From assembly GCA_031258195.1 (NCBI GenBank), contig JAIRNF010000009.1:1-64000 (forward strand): a stretch of 64,000 nucleotides of DNA. The letters run 5' to 3'. The position numbers and the translations under genes were made by a program. Under the pieces are notes generated by a model, which ran no database searches, was not told the origin of the DNA, and saw only the letters and a list, made by a program, of their open reading frames with translations. This DNA comes from Prevotellaceae bacterium. GTDB taxonomy: Bacteria; Bacteroidota; Bacteroidia; Bacteroidales; UBA932. Of this stretch, positions 42,970 through 54,176 are shown in pieces. Position 1 is the first letter of the stretch. Each line of letters opens with the position of its first letter.

Positions 42970-44313
42970 CTAACGCATTCTAATGCGCCACTCGTTGGGA
43001 TAAAGGTTATTGGTACGATTGCCGATATTTTTAAGCCAACCTAAAGGTGTGTTGTTGTGGCAAACAAGTACAAAACCTTTTTCTACATTACGAACAGAAA
43101 TAGCATCGCACCGTAAATACGTTAACGCAGTATCAAGGTTAACATTAATAGTAGAATAAATAGTTTTACTAAGTTGTGTACTTAAAGCTAAGCAAGGGGA
43201 GGGAATAAAATCTCTCCCCTTTATTTCTCCCAGTTCAATACCCGAGTGCAAAATATACAGGTTGGACTCGACTAACCTATAATCGCTAGCTTTATTTAGA
43301 GGTAAAGCTTTTACCTTATTACCAAACATAGAAAAGTGGTAAAGACTTTCATCTCTAATCAGCCTTTTTAGGTGGGGAAATTCTTTCGGGAGGTTCTTTG
43401 CCTGCTGGTTAGAATGCTTAATCAGCTTACTGTTTACTTCTTCACCCTTTATAAATGCTGAAAGGAAAAAGCCTTCGCTCTTGGTTTTATGCGGATAAAA
43501 ATGGTAACCGAAAATATCTTCCTCAACCTCTGCAATACCCCACTCTTTCTGCGTTACTATGCGCTCAGGCTGTAACTTAAATTCATCCTTCAGCCATCTT
43601 GCATTATCCTCGTTCTCTTTTCTATTATAGGTACAGGTACTATATATAAGCAAACCGCCCTGCTTTAACGCAAGCAAAACATCGGCTAGAATCTCACGCT
43701 GACGCTCTGCGCATAGCGTTACATTATTCTCCGACCACTCGCTTACTGAATCGGGATATTTACGGAACATCCCTTCGCCCGAGCATGGAGCATCCACCAG
43801 TATAACATCAAAAAAACCGCGCATATGGGCAAAATCTTTGGGAGCATTGTTGGTAACAATAGCATTTGGATATCCCCACTTACAAATATTTTCGTACAAG
43901 ATATTTGCCCTGCTTCGTATAATTTCGTTCGATACCAGCAGGCTGCTTTCCGGTAGTAACGAAAGTAAGTGCGTGGATTTCCCTCCGGGTGCAGCGCACA
44001 AATCCAACACGTTTAAATCTTCTTTCGTGTCTAATAGCTGATTTATTGCCCGCTCAACAAACATAGATGCCGCTTCTTGTACGTAATATGTACCGGCATG
44101 AAACAGAGGATCGAGCGTAAACGTTGGTCGCTCCCTAAGGTAATAGCCATGATTGCTCCAAGCAACCCTATTCTCAAAAGATATGCTAGTCGGTTTTGCA
44201 GGATTCAACCGAATGCTGGTTGGCGAATCGGCCTGCAAAGCATCGAAAAAGGCGGATGCTTCATCGCCAAGTATATCTTGCATTTGAGAAATAAAGGGTT
44301 GAGGAAAACTCAT
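42970..44313 (-). CDS. RsmF/NOL1-family rRNA (cytosine-C5)-methyltransferase
   Basis: ...VLDLCAAPGGKSTHLLSLL..., ...VDAPCSGEGMFRK..., ...YSTCTYNRKENE... Confidence 0.92.
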   Translation of the reverse strand: MSFPQPFISQMQDILGDEASAFFDALQADSPTSIRLNPAKPTSISFENRVAWSNHGYYLRERPTFTLDPLFHAGTYYVQEAASMFVERAINQLLDTKEDLNVLDLCAAPGGKSTHLLSLLPESSLLVSNEIIRSRANILYENICKWGYPNAIVTNNAPKDFAHMRGFFDVILVDAPCSGEGMFRKYPDSVSEWSENNVTLCAERQREILADVLLALKQGGLLIYSTCTYNRKENEDNARWLKDEFKLQPERIVTQKEWGIAEVEEDIFGYHFYPHKTKSEGFFLSAFIKGEEVNSKLIKHSNQQAKNLPKEFPHLKRLIRDESLYHFSMFGNKVKALPLNKASDYRLVESNLYILHSGIELGEIKGRDFIPSPCLALSTQLSKTIYSTINVNLDTALTYLRCDAISVRNVEKGFVLVCHNNTPLGWLKNIGNRTNNLYPNEWRIRMR

Positions 44314-44561
44314 CTCGAATAAGGATTAAAGAACAAAGATAAAAGACAGGAGCTGTTTAAAAAACTAAATTATTTAAAGATTTAAAGTTTCTAAAGACTT
44401 CGGACTACCTACATTTTTAAATCACTTAAATTAATAAGCCGGCTTATCGCAATACCATTAGCGAGTCTTTCGTTCTTATTCTTTTGTCGTTAATTTATTT
44501 TCTAAAAGTACAAAGTTGTGAAAAAACGTTGTATTTTTACCGATTGTATAAAACTATTTGA

Positions 44562-45158
44562 ATGATGAAAATTAAGAAATGTTTTTTGGTCTTATTTGTA
44601 GCTCTATGCTCTGCCTTCTTCACTTCTTGCGACTCAATAAGCAACGTCGCAGGCTTTATTAACTGCGAATATTCGCTTGGAGGCGTTAGCAACCCAACAG
44701 TAGGTGGAGTACAGCTTAACAATATTACCGATATCGATCAGATCAACCCTCTTAGCATGGTAAAGTTGGCGGCATCCATATCTCAGGGCTCGCTGCCTTT
44801 ATCGGCTACTGTAAACGTAAAGGCAACTAATCCGGGAAGAAGCTTGGCTCAGATAGAAAAATTAGAATGGGCTATCGATTTAGAGAACAAGCAAATTCTA
44901 CAGGGTGTGGTAGATCAACGCATTAGCGTAGCAGCAAACGGTGGCAGCACAATAGTTCCGTTCGTTTTACAAGTTGACCTGCTAAAGCTAATTAACGACG
45001 GTTCTCAGAACGATTTGCTAAATCTGGCGCTTAACCTTGTAAATGCGGGAGATGCTGATTCTAAAGTAGGCATACGCGTTAAGCCGACAATAATAGTTGG
45101 CAACCAGCCTGTATCTACAGGCTTTATCCATATCAGTAAAGCGATTAAATCAAACTAA
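44562..45158 (+). CDS. Hypothetical lipoprotein
   Basis: Lipobox-like N-terminus ...ALCSAFFTSCDSIS. Confidence 0.7.
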   Translation: MMKIKKCFLVLFVALCSAFFTSCDSISNVAGFINCEYSLGGVSNPTVGGVQLNNITDIDQINPLSMVKLAASISQGSLPLSATVNVKATNPGRSLAQIEKLEWAIDLENKQILQGVVDQRISVAANGGSTIVPFVLQVDLLKLINDGSQNDLLNLALNLVNAGDADSKVGIRVKPTIIVGNQPVSTGFIHISKAIKSN

Positions 45159-45219
45159 GATTTTTAATTTCTATATTACTAGAGTATAAGAAGCCCTTTT
45201 TGCTTCTTTAAAAAGCCTT

Positions 45220-46885
45220 ATGGAGAAATGGGTAGCTGTCGGATTTCTTGTTGTACTTTTGATTTCTGCTATTATAACCAAGAGAAGAACTATTATTTTT
45301 CATCTTCGGAATTTATTCAAGAAAACAAAGTCAACAAAAAATCCGAACAGCGACTATAATTTTGACTTAATTGGTCGTTATTATCATAATAGCATTGAAG
45401 AAAAAAAGTACTACCCTACTATCAACGATAGCATTGCGAATGATTTAGACATTGACGATGCATTCCGGCTAATAGACAGGACATCCTCAAAAATTGGACA
45501 ACAATTTCTCTATGCGGAAATAAGGACTATTGATAGTGTTGAGAAGCCGGAACAGTTTGATAGATTTACCGAACAGTTTCAGAAAGAAAAAGAGTTATCT
45601 GAATTTATTCGGCTACATTTAGAAAAACTGTCAGATAACAATGGGTACCTTCTCGAAAGGTTGATTCATGAACCGCTAATTAGCTATCCTCATATTAAGT
45701 TCGTTCGCCTACTTACTTTTTCTTTTGTTGTTATTTTAGGTCTCGGTATATTCTATCCTATCCTCCTGCTTTTTTTACTCCCAATATTCATTGTAAACCT
45801 TGTTCTTTACTATAGTAATAAATCAAACATAACTTACTACTCTTCGGCGGTTCAAAAGCTCTCAAAAACTTTACCGATTGCTAAAAAACTTTCAAAAAAC
45901 ACCGCCATAAATGAGCAATTCCCTGATTTGTTATTCATTGAGAATATAGAAAAGATAAGAAAAAAGCTATGGGTAGTAAACTCTGAGAGGTTGGAATCTA
46001 ACGATCTGATGTTACCTTTAGTAATCGCTTCTGATTTAATAAAAATTGCTTCTAACATAGAGCCGCTTTCTTTTAGCAACCTCATTAACCAGCTTGAAAC
46101 AAAGAAGGATGACATAGATAAGCTGTTTTGTTTTATTGGTGAAATAGATTCAGCCTTAAGTGTTTTCATACTAAGAACGGAAAACTTTCCTACATGTAAA
46201 CCGGTATTTACCTCTCAAAAAGAAATAAATATAGAAAATATTATTCATCCGTTAATTGATGATTGTGTCCCAAATTCACTTGCGCCGGATAACAAAAACT
46301 TGCTTCTAACCGGCTCTAATATGTCCGGCGAAACAACTTTTATTCGTACAATAAGTATAAACTCTATTTTAGCGCAAACCATTTATACCGTTTTTGCCGA
46401 AAGATACACCGCTCCTTTTCTTAAGATCTTTTCGTCCATTCGTATATCAGATGACATAAGACAAAAAACAAACTACTTTTTAAAAGAAGTACTTACAATA
46501 AAAGACTTTATTACAGCATTCCATAGCGAAAAACAATGCCTTTTTGTACTTGATGAAATTTTTAAAGGTACAAAATACTACCGAAAGAATTTCTGCAGGT
46601 AAAGCTATCTTACATTATTTGAACAATAAAAATCATCTAGTTATCGTCTCGACTCACGATATTGAGCTAACCGAATTACTTGAAAATAATGGCTATTCAT
46701 TATATCATTTTTGCGAGGAAATAGTAGATGGTAACCTGCTATTCAACTATCACCTGAAAGAGAGTAGGTTAAAAACAAGAAACGCTATAAAAATTCTAGA
46801 ACTATATAATTATCCGAACGAGATTATTAATGATGCGAAGAATACCGAAAATCTCTTAGACTTAAGGTTTCTCTTACCTTCTTAG
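45220..46885 (+). pseudogene. MutS-family ATPase-like protein, inactivated
   Basis: ...NLLLTGSNMSGETTFIRTISINSILAQT...SIRISDDI...LFVLDEIFKGT then frameshift in AAAA near 46574-46577; ERISAGKAILHYLNNKNHLVIVSTHDIELTELL continues in ORF 46544-46885. Walker A Lys replaced by Glu (GAA 46330-46332). Confidence 0.85.
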
Positions 46886-47201
46886 GCAGCTTTTGTACTA
46901 TTAAAGTATAAGAGTCATCAATCCATTCGAGAATAAGAGGCGGTGGAATAGTATTGTCTAACGCGACGGTATTCCACTGTGCCTTATTCATATGGTAGCC
47001 GGGTATTACCGCCGGATATCGTTCTCTTAGTTCAATCGCTTTATCAGGATCACATTTAAGCGTAATAAAATCTGTGTCTAGCGATATCAACAAAAACATT
47101 TTATTGCAAACCTTAAAGACTAGCGTAAATTCGTCAAAAGGCATGCTTTCGGTTACTTCTTTTTTTGCAAGGCAATATTCGCGAAGGGTTTCTACTATCA
47201 T
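46827..47201 (-). CDS. MmcQ/YjbR family protein
   Basis: Small protein ...CDPDKAIELRERYPAVIPGYHMNKAQWNTVALDNTIPPPLILEWIDDSYTLIV. Confidence 0.85.
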   Translation of the reverse strand: MIVETLREYCLAKKEVTESMPFDEFTLVFKVCNKMFLLISLDTDFITLKCDPDKAIELRERYPAVIPGYHMNKAQWNTVALDNTIPPPLILEWIDDSYTLIVQKLPKKVRETLSLRDFRYSSHH

Positions 47202-47557
47202 AGCTGCGGATAAAATGCGTTAGGTATATATTCAATTTCTATAAAGCCTTTATTTCGCACCAAAGATATAATATCGAACTGAACTTCCATATCCAGCCCG
47301 TACTTCTCGATATAGGCATTAGCCGCCCGGATAAGATTTTTTTGCTTTTGTCTATTTACGCTTTGGTATGGCTGCATTATACTGGTAGAAGATAAAGAGC
47401 GAACCTCTACGATATGAAGCATGCCATTTTTTACTGCAACAATATCTATTTCTTTTTGCCCCTGCTGCCAGTTAATATCTCTGATAGTAAAGCCTTGTTC
47501 TTTTAAATAATCGACAGCTTGCTGCTCTGCCTGCCTGCCAACCTCTCTGGTACTCAC
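47198..47557 (-). CDS. YraN/UPF0102 endonuclease-like protein
   Basis: GRQAEQQAVDYLKEQGFTIRDINWQQGQKEIDIVAVKNGMLHIVEVRSLSS... Confidence 0.9.
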   Translation of the reverse strand: MSTREVGRQAEQQAVDYLKEQGFTIRDINWQQGQKEIDIVAVKNGMLHIVEVRSLSSTSIMQPYQSVNRQKQKNLIRAANAYIEKYGLDMEVQFDIISLVRNKGFIEIEYIPNAFYPQL

Positions 47558-47636
47558 CTGTTATCTATATTTATAACGCAAGATACAAATCTATCCTAAC
47601 ATACGACGCAAACAGCTATTCCTCATGCTTTTTTTG

Positions 47637-47644
47637 TACTTTTG
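47637..47644 (+). promoter_or_regulatory. Bacteroidota-type -7 element (TAnnTTTG) upstream of metG
   Basis: TACTTTTG; about 110 bp upstream of the metG ATG; -33 element unclear. Confidence 0.35.
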
Positions 47645-47649
47645 TTGGT

Positions 47650-47720
47650 TTCAAAAGCCTCCCTTCCCTTAGAAGGGGAGTAACAAACCCTTCCATTTAG
47701 GAGGGTTGGGGAGAGCTGCC
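47650..47720. repeat. Paired short hairpins in the metG leader (cctcccttcccttagaaggggag ... aacccttccatttaggagggttggggag)
   Basis: Two successive imperfect inverted repeats; sequence style of interspersed Bacteroidota repeats. Confidence 0.5.
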
Positions 47721-47755
47721 TTTGGAACCTTGTTCAAAAATTATTAAGTAAGAAT

Positions 47756-49798
47756 ATGTCAACCAGTAAAAAGCGCCACCTAATTACCTCAGCACTTCCG
47801 TATGCTAACGGACCAGTCCATATCGGACATCTTGCGGGGGTTTACGTTCCTGCCGATATATATGTACGCTACCTCCGTTCTAAAGGAGAAGACGTAAAAT
47901 TCATTTGCGGATCGGATGAGCACGGCGTACCCATTACCATTAAAGCCCGCCAGTTGGGCGTAAGTCCGCAGGATGTAGTAGATAAATACCACGCCATTAT
48001 TAAGGATGCGTTTGCCCGCTTTGGAATCTCATTCGATATTTACTCTCGCACTTCATCAAAAATACATCACAAAACGGCTGCCGATTTCTTCCGCAAACTT
48101 TACGACGACGGAAAGTTTATCGAAAAAGAAACCGAGCAGTATTACGACGAAGAAGCAAAGCAGTTTCTAGCCGACCGCTACATCGTAGGTACCTGCCCGA
48201 AATGCGGAGCAGAAAACGCCTACGGCGACCAATGCGAAAAATGTGGCAGCACGCTAAGCCCTACAGAGCTGATAAATCCGCGCTCTGCAATCAGCGGAAG
48301 CAAACCTGTTATGAAAGCCACAAAGCATTGGTACCTGCCGCTCGATCAGTACGAGGGCTGGCTGCGCAAGTGGATACTGGAAGAACATACAGAGTGGAAG
48401 GTGAACGTTTACGGTCAGTGTAAATCTTGGCTTGACGGCGGTTTACTACCTCGTGCCGTAAGCCGTGATCTTGATTGGGGCGTGCCTGTTCCGGTAGAAG
48501 GTGCCGAAGGAAAAGTGCTATATGTTTGGTTCGATGCGCCTATAGGCTATATCTCTAATACCATAGAGTTGCTGCCAAACGAATGGGAAACATGGTGGAA
48601 AGATGAGAATACCCGCATGATTCATTTTATCGGAAAAGATAATATCGTATTCCACTGCATTGTATTCCCCGCAATGCTTAAGGCGCATGGAGGATATATT
48701 CTACCGGAGAACGTTCCTGCTAACGAGTTCCTAAATCTCGAAGGAGATAAGATATCAACCTCGCGCAACTGGGCGGTTTGGCTGCATGAATATCTTGATG
48801 AGTTCCCCGGGCAGGAGGATGTTTTACGCTATGTACTTTGCGCAAACGCCCCCGAAACAAAAGACAACGATTTTACGTGGAAAGATTTTCAGACACGCAA
48901 CAATAGCGAGTTAGTTGCGGTATTCGGCAACTTTGTAAACAGAGCAGTTGTTCTTACGCAAAAATACTTTGAGGGAAAAGTTCCGCCACGTGGAACAACA
49001 GACGGATACGATAACTCTGTGCTTGCCGAAATCCCCCTTATCAAACAGCGCATTGAGGAGAACTTGGATACATTCCACTTCCGCGAAGCATTAAAAGAGG
49101 CAATGAACCTTGCGCGACTTGGTAATAAATACTTAGCCGATACCGAACCTTGGAAGCTGGCAAAAATCGACATGAATAAGGTTGCCACCATTCTAAACAT
49201 ATCGTTACAGATTTGTGCAAACTTAGGTATCGCGCTTGAGCCGTTCTTACCGTTCAGTGCGGCTAAGCTAAACAGAATGCTGAATGTTGAAGCCAGACTA
49301 TGGGCTGACTTTGGCAGAACAGACTTGCTTACAAATAACTATCTGCTGGGCGAACCGGAGCTACTGTTTGCAAAAGTTGAAGATGCTGCAATTGAATCGC
49401 AGCTGAAGAAGCTGCGGGACACAAAAGAAGCAAATAGCGCAAATCAGCGACCAGCTGTAGCGCCGCAAAAGGCACCGGTTACGTTTGATGATTTCGGTAA
49501 AATGGATATTCGTACGGTTACGGTGCTAGAAGCAGAGCGTGTTCCAAAAACCGATAAGCTGCTAAAGTTAAAAGTTGATACAGGTGTTGATGTACGTACT
49601 ATTGTTTCGGGTATTGCAGAATTCTATAAACCCGAAGATATGATAGGTAAACAGGTATGCGTACTCATTAACCTTGAACCCCGCAAAATAAAGGGCATCG
49701 AATCGCAGGGTATGATACTGATGGCTAAAGATGCCAGCGGTAAAATGTGTCTGGTTCAGCCTTCGGAGGTAATGGTTAACGGTACAACAATTTCTTAA
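47756..49798 (+). CDS. metG: Methionyl-tRNA synthetase
   Basis: [36 protein letters not shown]...; C-terminal tRNA-binding domain. Confidence 0.98.
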   Translation: MSTSKKRHLITSALPYANGPVHIGHLAGVYVPADIYVRYLRSKGEDVKFICGSDEHGVPITIKARQLGVSPQDVVDKYHAIIKDAFARFGISFDIYSRTSSKIHHKTAADFFRKLYDDGKFIEKETEQYYDEEAKQFLADRYIVGTCPKCGAENAYGDQCEKCGSTLSPTELINPRSAISGSKPVMKATKHWYLPLDQYEGWLRKWILEEHTEWKVNVYGQCKSWLDGGLLPRAVSRDLDWGVPVPVEGAEGKVLYVWFDAPIGYISNTIELLPNEWETWWKDENTRMIHFIGKDNIVFHCIVFPAMLKAHGGYILPENVPANEFLNLEGDKISTSRNWAVWLHEYLDEFPGQEDVLRYVLCANAPETKDNDFTWKDFQTRNNSELVAVFGNFVNRAVVLTQKYFEGKVPPRGTTDGYDNSVLAEIPLIKQRIEENLDTFHFREALKEAMNLARLGNKYLADTEPWKLAKIDMNKVATILNISLQICANLGIALEPFLPFSAAKLNRMLNVEARLWADFGRTDLLTNNYLLGEPELLFAKVEDAAIESQLKKLRDTKEANSANQRPAVAPQKAPVTFDDFGKMDIRTVTVLEAERVPKTDKLLKLKVDTGVDVRTIVSGIAEFYKPEDMIGKQVCVLINLEPRKIKGIESQGMILMAKDASGKMCLVQPSEVMVNGTTIS

Positions 49799-49840
49799 CC
49801 CCCCGTCATTTCTCACTGCGTTCGAAATGACGGGGGGGGG
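49799..49840. terminator. Palindrome/terminator between convergent metG and phosphopantetheinyl transferase genes
   Basis: ccccccgtcatttc...gaaatgacgggggg plus extra G (G9 run at 49832-49840); related to the 10442-10523 repeat. Confidence 0.7.
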
Positions 49841-49881
49841 AGTGATAAAAAAGTGAAGCTGCAAAGCCCTTAAACATTTGC

Positions 49882-50529
49882 TTACATGGTATCGGAGGTT
49901 ACCCATACCAGCGCGTAACCATCGAATATTTTGTAGTCAAGTTCCAGTTCATATGTTGTACCACGTTGGCTTGTAAAAGTTGCTTCAAGCTCTCCATCCT
50001 CCTCGCGGGGAGTAAATTTTTCTACCTCAATCTGTTCGGAGAAGTCCACACCTCGTTCGCACATTAACTTATAGATGGCTTCTTTTGCACACCATATAAT
50101 CCCCAGCTGTGTTTGACGATATTTATCCGATAGATAATTCTTTTCCCTCTCAGAAAGCACCTTTGTTTCTACAGCCGTAAAATCTCTATCGAGCTGCTCG
50201 ATATCCACTCCCACGCTTTCGTTTTCGTGAATAAAAACGCAGGCATATTCTCCTGAATGAGAAATGCTGATTCCATAGTGGTTGTTCTTTAGGTAGGGGC
50301 TGTTATCCTCCTCATAACCTAAATATACTTTTTCATCGAACAAGGCGTTGAGCAATGCACGTACAGCATAACGCTCTATACGACGCTTTTCTAAGGGCGA
50401 CAGGTCGATGTCTTCCTGCTCTTCTTCGGGGACAGAAGCAATGCTTTTCAGCTCTTCTTCAGACTCGGTAATGTGCCAAATGGCAAGCGTACCACTGTCG
50501 TCAAACCTATCAATACTATGTAATGGCAT
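49882..50529 (-). CDS. 4'-phosphopantetheinyl transferase superfamily protein
   Basis: ...YGISISHSGEYACVFIHENESVGVDIEQLDRD...IIWCAKEAIYKLMCERGVDFSEQIEVEKF. Confidence 0.88.
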   Translation of the reverse strand: MPLHSIDRFDDSGTLAIWHITESEEELKSIASVPEEEQEDIDLSPLEKRRIERYAVRALLNALFDEKVYLGYEEDNSPYLKNNHYGISISHSGEYACVFIHENESVGVDIEQLDRDFTAVETKVLSEREKNYLSDKYRQTQLGIIWCAKEAIYKLMCERGVDFSEQIEVEKFTPREEDGELEATFTSQRGTTYELELDYKIFDGYALVWVTSDTM

Positions 50530-50649
50530 GGCTTTATTGATATATTGTTGTTATACGTTCAAAAAATTAAAATGATTTAAGAAATTCGAAAATCTAACCT
50601 CTTGTGCTATTCGAATCCTTAAAGCGCTCTACGGATTCCTATCTATTTT

Positions 50650-51243
50650 CTATTTAGAGTGCTTCCACTCCAATGTTTCCATTAAATACTTAATATCTTC
50701 TTCAAAATATTCGATAAGAGGATTCAGCGAATCTCTATTGGCCGAAGAATAGAAATACAAAGAACCTCTTAAGAAATTACGAATGCTATCGGTAACATAA
50801 AACTGAACGGGCGAAGCGGCATCGCCTTCAACTTCTATAAACATACCATAAACCTTTAAGCTATCGTTAATAAATATCCTATCCACAATGGCTTCTGCTT
50901 TTACGCTATGATCGTACGACAGTTTATGAGAATCTTCTATCAGCTCCGGAAGGTTATTGTTGATACGCTTGTAGCTAAGGTATATAGTAGCATTATAATG
51001 CGGAAAATTCAAGTTCATCCAGTACTGCTCTCCCGGTCTATCTAAAAACTCCACCTCGCCATACGTCGGGTACTCAAACTTATAGGGATAAGTGGTATCA
51101 AATGTTTGATAGCTTTTGTCCAACAAGCCTATACGAAAATACCCACGAGGCTTAGGGGCATATTTTTCTCCTTTACAAGAGCAGAATAATACCCCTACAA
51201 GCACTACTACCACAATACATATCTTTAGCCCGCTAATCTTCAT
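50650..51243 (-). CDS. gldD: GldD-like lipoprotein (gliding-motility-associated)
   Basis: CSCKGEKYAPKPRGYFRIGLLDKSYQTFDTTYPYKFEYPTYGEVE...; adjacent to gldE. Confidence 0.85.
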   Translation of the reverse strand: MKISGLKICIVVVVLVGVLFCSCKGEKYAPKPRGYFRIGLLDKSYQTFDTTYPYKFEYPTYGEVEFLDRPGEQYWMNLNFPHYNATIYLSYKRINNNLPELIEDSHKLSYDHSVKAEAIVDRIFINDSLKVYGMFIEVEGDAASPVQFYVTDSIRNFLRGSLYFYSSANRDSLNPLIEYFEEDIKYLMETLEWKHSK

Positions 51244-52537
51244 TTGTATTCAGTATTACTTTAATCTTTTTTACACGGCGGCTATCAATATCTACCACCC
51301 TAAACGTAAACCTATCCAGTTGAAATTCTTCGCCTATGGTAGGAAATCCACCTTTAAGATGAAGCACAAGACCTGCAAGCGTTTCAATATCTTCATCAAC
51401 ATTCTTAAGCGGCTCGTCGTCCACTCCCAAAATCCGGCAAAAATCACCAATGGTTGTTTTTCCGTCAAATACCATAGAACCGTCTTTCATGCGTACGACA
51501 ACATCTTCGTCGATATCCGTTTCGTCTGCAATTTCTCCGACTATTTCTTCCAAAATATCTTCTAGCGTAACAATACCGCTGGTTCCGCCGTACTCATCGA
51601 CTACTATAGCCATGTGGATTTTTTTCTGCTGAAACTCGTTAAGCAAATCGTTAATCAACTTTCTTTCGGGAACGAAGTATGCGGGGCGTATAAGATTTTG
51701 CCACCCGAAACTACTATTTTCGACACCCAGATAAGGCAGTAAATCTTTAATGTAAAGCACGCCTTTCATGCTATCCATGTTGTTTTCGAATACCGGGATA
51801 CGGGAGTAGTTCCAATCTACCACTTTCTCGTATAGTTCGGCAAAACTCAGGCTGATATCAACGGCAGAAACATCTACGCGGGGGCGCATTATTTCTTTAA
51901 CATCGGTATCTACCATACCTACAATTCCCTTAAGCAGGCGTTTATCCTCATCGGAACGGCTTTGAACGATGTTGATGGCATCAGATAAGTCGTCGATAGA
52001 GTTTTCGTGCTTCCCGCTCCGCTTTACTTTTGCTCCCATCCTACCTATTAAACTGCTAATCGGTTTTACAACTACCATCGCAACCGATAGAGGCACTGCT
52101 ACAAAACACGCAAAAGCAAGGCTACCATGAAAGGCAAGTATTTTAGGAATAACCTCTCCGAACAACAGTAAAATAATGCCTATAATAGCCGCCAGTACAA
52201 TAAGCCCGCCGACAGAGAGGGGATATTGAACAAGCGGAAGGGCAAGGTAAAACGACAAAAGGATAAACGAAACGTTTACCAGCGTATTAAGCAATAGTAT
52301 AGCGTTTAGCAACGAATCGGGCGTTTCTAGCAAACGCCGTACGCGTGCAAAGACCTTACTATTCCCCTCTTTAAGCTGTTTTGTATCGTTTTTAGTTAGA
52401 GAAAAATATGCAGTCTCTGCTCCGGATAGCAAAACTGATAGAATTAGTAAAATTGCTAGGATAAGAAAGCCCACTAAGTGAGCTGTAGTAAATGAGTCGA
52501 ATATAGGTAAAGGGTCGCTACTACTCGGAGGTTCCAA
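51233..52537 (-). CDS. gldE: GldE-like CBS/CorC-HlyC-domain membrane protein
   Basis: DUF21 TM region, CBS pair ([13 protein letters not shown]...; [25 protein letters not shown]). Confidence 0.85.
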   Translation of the reverse strand: MEPPSSSDPLPIFDSFTTAHLVGFLILAILLILSVLLSGAETAYFSLTKNDTKQLKEGNSKVFARVRRLLETPDSLLNAILLLNTLVNVSFILLSFYLALPLVQYPLSVGGLIVLAAIIGIILLLFGEVIPKILAFHGSLAFACFVAVPLSVAMVVVKPISSLIGRMGAKVKRSGKHENSIDDLSDAINIVQSRSDEDKRLLKGIVGMVDTDVKEIMRPRVDVSAVDISLSFAELYEKVVDWNYSRIPVFENNMDSMKGVLYIKDLLPYLGVENSSFGWQNLIRPAYFVPERKLINDLLNEFQQKKIHMAIVVDEYGGTSGIVTLEDILEEIVGEIADETDIDEDVVVRMKDGSMVFDGKTTIGDFCRILGVDDEPLKNVDEDIETLAGLVLHLKGGFPTIGEEFQLDRFTFRVVDIDSRRVKKIKVILNTNED

Positions 52538-52798
52538 TTTCTATAGTTTTAGTTATACTTAAAAGAATTTTTGCAAACCTTTCTTTTTAAATTTAATATG
52601 CAAATATATAAAAAGATTAGTTGTGCAATATTTTATTTGAGCTATATATTATATTAAGCAAAAATTAAAGCGAAAGAAAAGGCATAAGGCATCTAAAAGT
52701 TTAAGATTTAGGAATTTAAAACTTAAATGTCTTCACTTTCCATTTTCCACCCTTAGCTAAGCTAGCTTTTGTTCTTTCATTTTTAAAAACCATCCTAT

Positions 52799-54001
52799 CT
52801 AAAACGCTTTCAGTAAAATGTTTATATTTTGTGCCGTTGTTCCATGCTGCTTTGCAATATGTAAGTTGGTATGAATACCTTTAAGCAGATACGTGCCGTT
52901 ACATATTCCTGGCTCTTCTTTTAGCAGCTGAATTGCCGAACCTACCCGCACCAGCTTAAGCAGCACCGGCATAAGCATGTTGCTAATAGCTGCCGATGCT
53001 GTATGGGCGGCAAGCGATGTAATGTTAGAAACGCAGAAATGAATTACACCATGCTTTTCGTAAATGGGGCTTTCTAACGGCTGGCTGGAAGTGCTGCTGA
53101 AACACCCGCCTTTATCTGCCAATACATCTACAATAACCGCTCCTTTTTTCATCCTCATTATCATGTCGTCATCTATAGAAAACTGGTCGCCATCCATTGG
53201 ATCTACAGCACCGATAACTACATCTGCCGATTCTAAATGTTTAGAAAGGTTACCGGAGTATAGCATTCCGGTAATAGGTATTTGTCCTAATTCGCCCAGC
53301 CTATTAGGAGGCGTACCAAGCACCGTTACCGAAACACCCAAACTTGTTGCCGTTTTTGCAGCGGCATCCGCTATTGTTCCCGACCCCAGCACCAATACCT
53401 TAAGAGGTTCTATTCCAGGGACCTCACAAAGTAACAGCCCTTTTCCTCCATGCCATGTACTTAGCAGCTCTGCGGCAACAAGAATCGCCGTTTTACCGGC
53501 AATTTGCTCTAAGGTTTTTTGTATTGGAGCCAAACCGCTATCGTCTGTTATTCGTTCAAAAGCAATAGCTGTTATCTTTTTCTCTGCCATACTTTTCATG
53601 GTAGCGATAGCCTGTGGTGTATCGCAGTATATGTACGAGAAGAGAAGGCTATGTTCGTGCATAAGCCCAACTTCCAGCCTTTCCGGAAAAGCGACCTTAA
53701 CAATAACATCGCTACAGAAAACATCTATCGCACTGACAGAAATCTTTGCTCCGCTTTTAAGATATGCCTCGTTGGTATAGCCGGCAGCTTCGCCTGCTCC
53801 GTCCTGAACAATAACTTCAATGCCCAGCTTAACAAGAATTTCTACCGAATCGGGTGTTAACGATACGCGCTGCTCTTTATCTACTGACTCTTTCGGAACT
53901 CCAATACTAAAGTGCTTCTTAGAATGATGAACTTCTTCCATTTCCTCTAAAATCAGAGGATTCCCTTGCTCATCCAGATATGATTGATTTGTATTTTCCA
54001 T
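52799..54001 (-). CDS. ald: Alanine dehydrogenase family protein
   Basis: IGVPKESVDKEQRVSLTPDSVEILVKLGIEVIVQDGAGEAAGYTNEAYLKSGA...VLVLGSGTIADAAAKTATSLGVSVTVLG. Confidence 0.88.
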   Translation of the reverse strand: MENTNQSYLDEQGNPLILEEMEEVHHSKKHFSIGVPKESVDKEQRVSLTPDSVEILVKLGIEVIVQDGAGEAAGYTNEAYLKSGAKISVSAIDVFCSDVIVKVAFPERLEVGLMHEHSLLFSYIYCDTPQAIATMKSMAEKKITAIAFERITDDSGLAPIQKTLEQIAGKTAILVAAELLSTWHGGKGLLLCEVPGIEPLKVLVLGSGTIADAAAKTATSLGVSVTVLGTPPNRLGELGQIPITGMLYSGNLSKHLESADVVIGAVDPMDGDQFSIDDDMIMRMKKGAVIVDVLADKGGCFSSTSSQPLESPIYEKHGVIHFCVSNITSLAAHTASAAISNMLMPVLLKLVRVGSAIQLLKEEPGICNGTYLLKGIHTNLHIAKQHGTTAQNINILLKAF

Positions 54002-54176
54002 AGTCTTTATTGTAGATAAAGAACAAAAGTAAACGTGTTTGGTTTATTTCGCAATAAACCTGCTGTGTTAACAAGCAGCTATTTTATACGTTGATTCGTA
54101 AAAACATTTTCAAAGTTTCATAACTTTGTCAACTCGTTTTTAGCAAAAATAATTCCTAATCTTTAATTCTTAAGCA

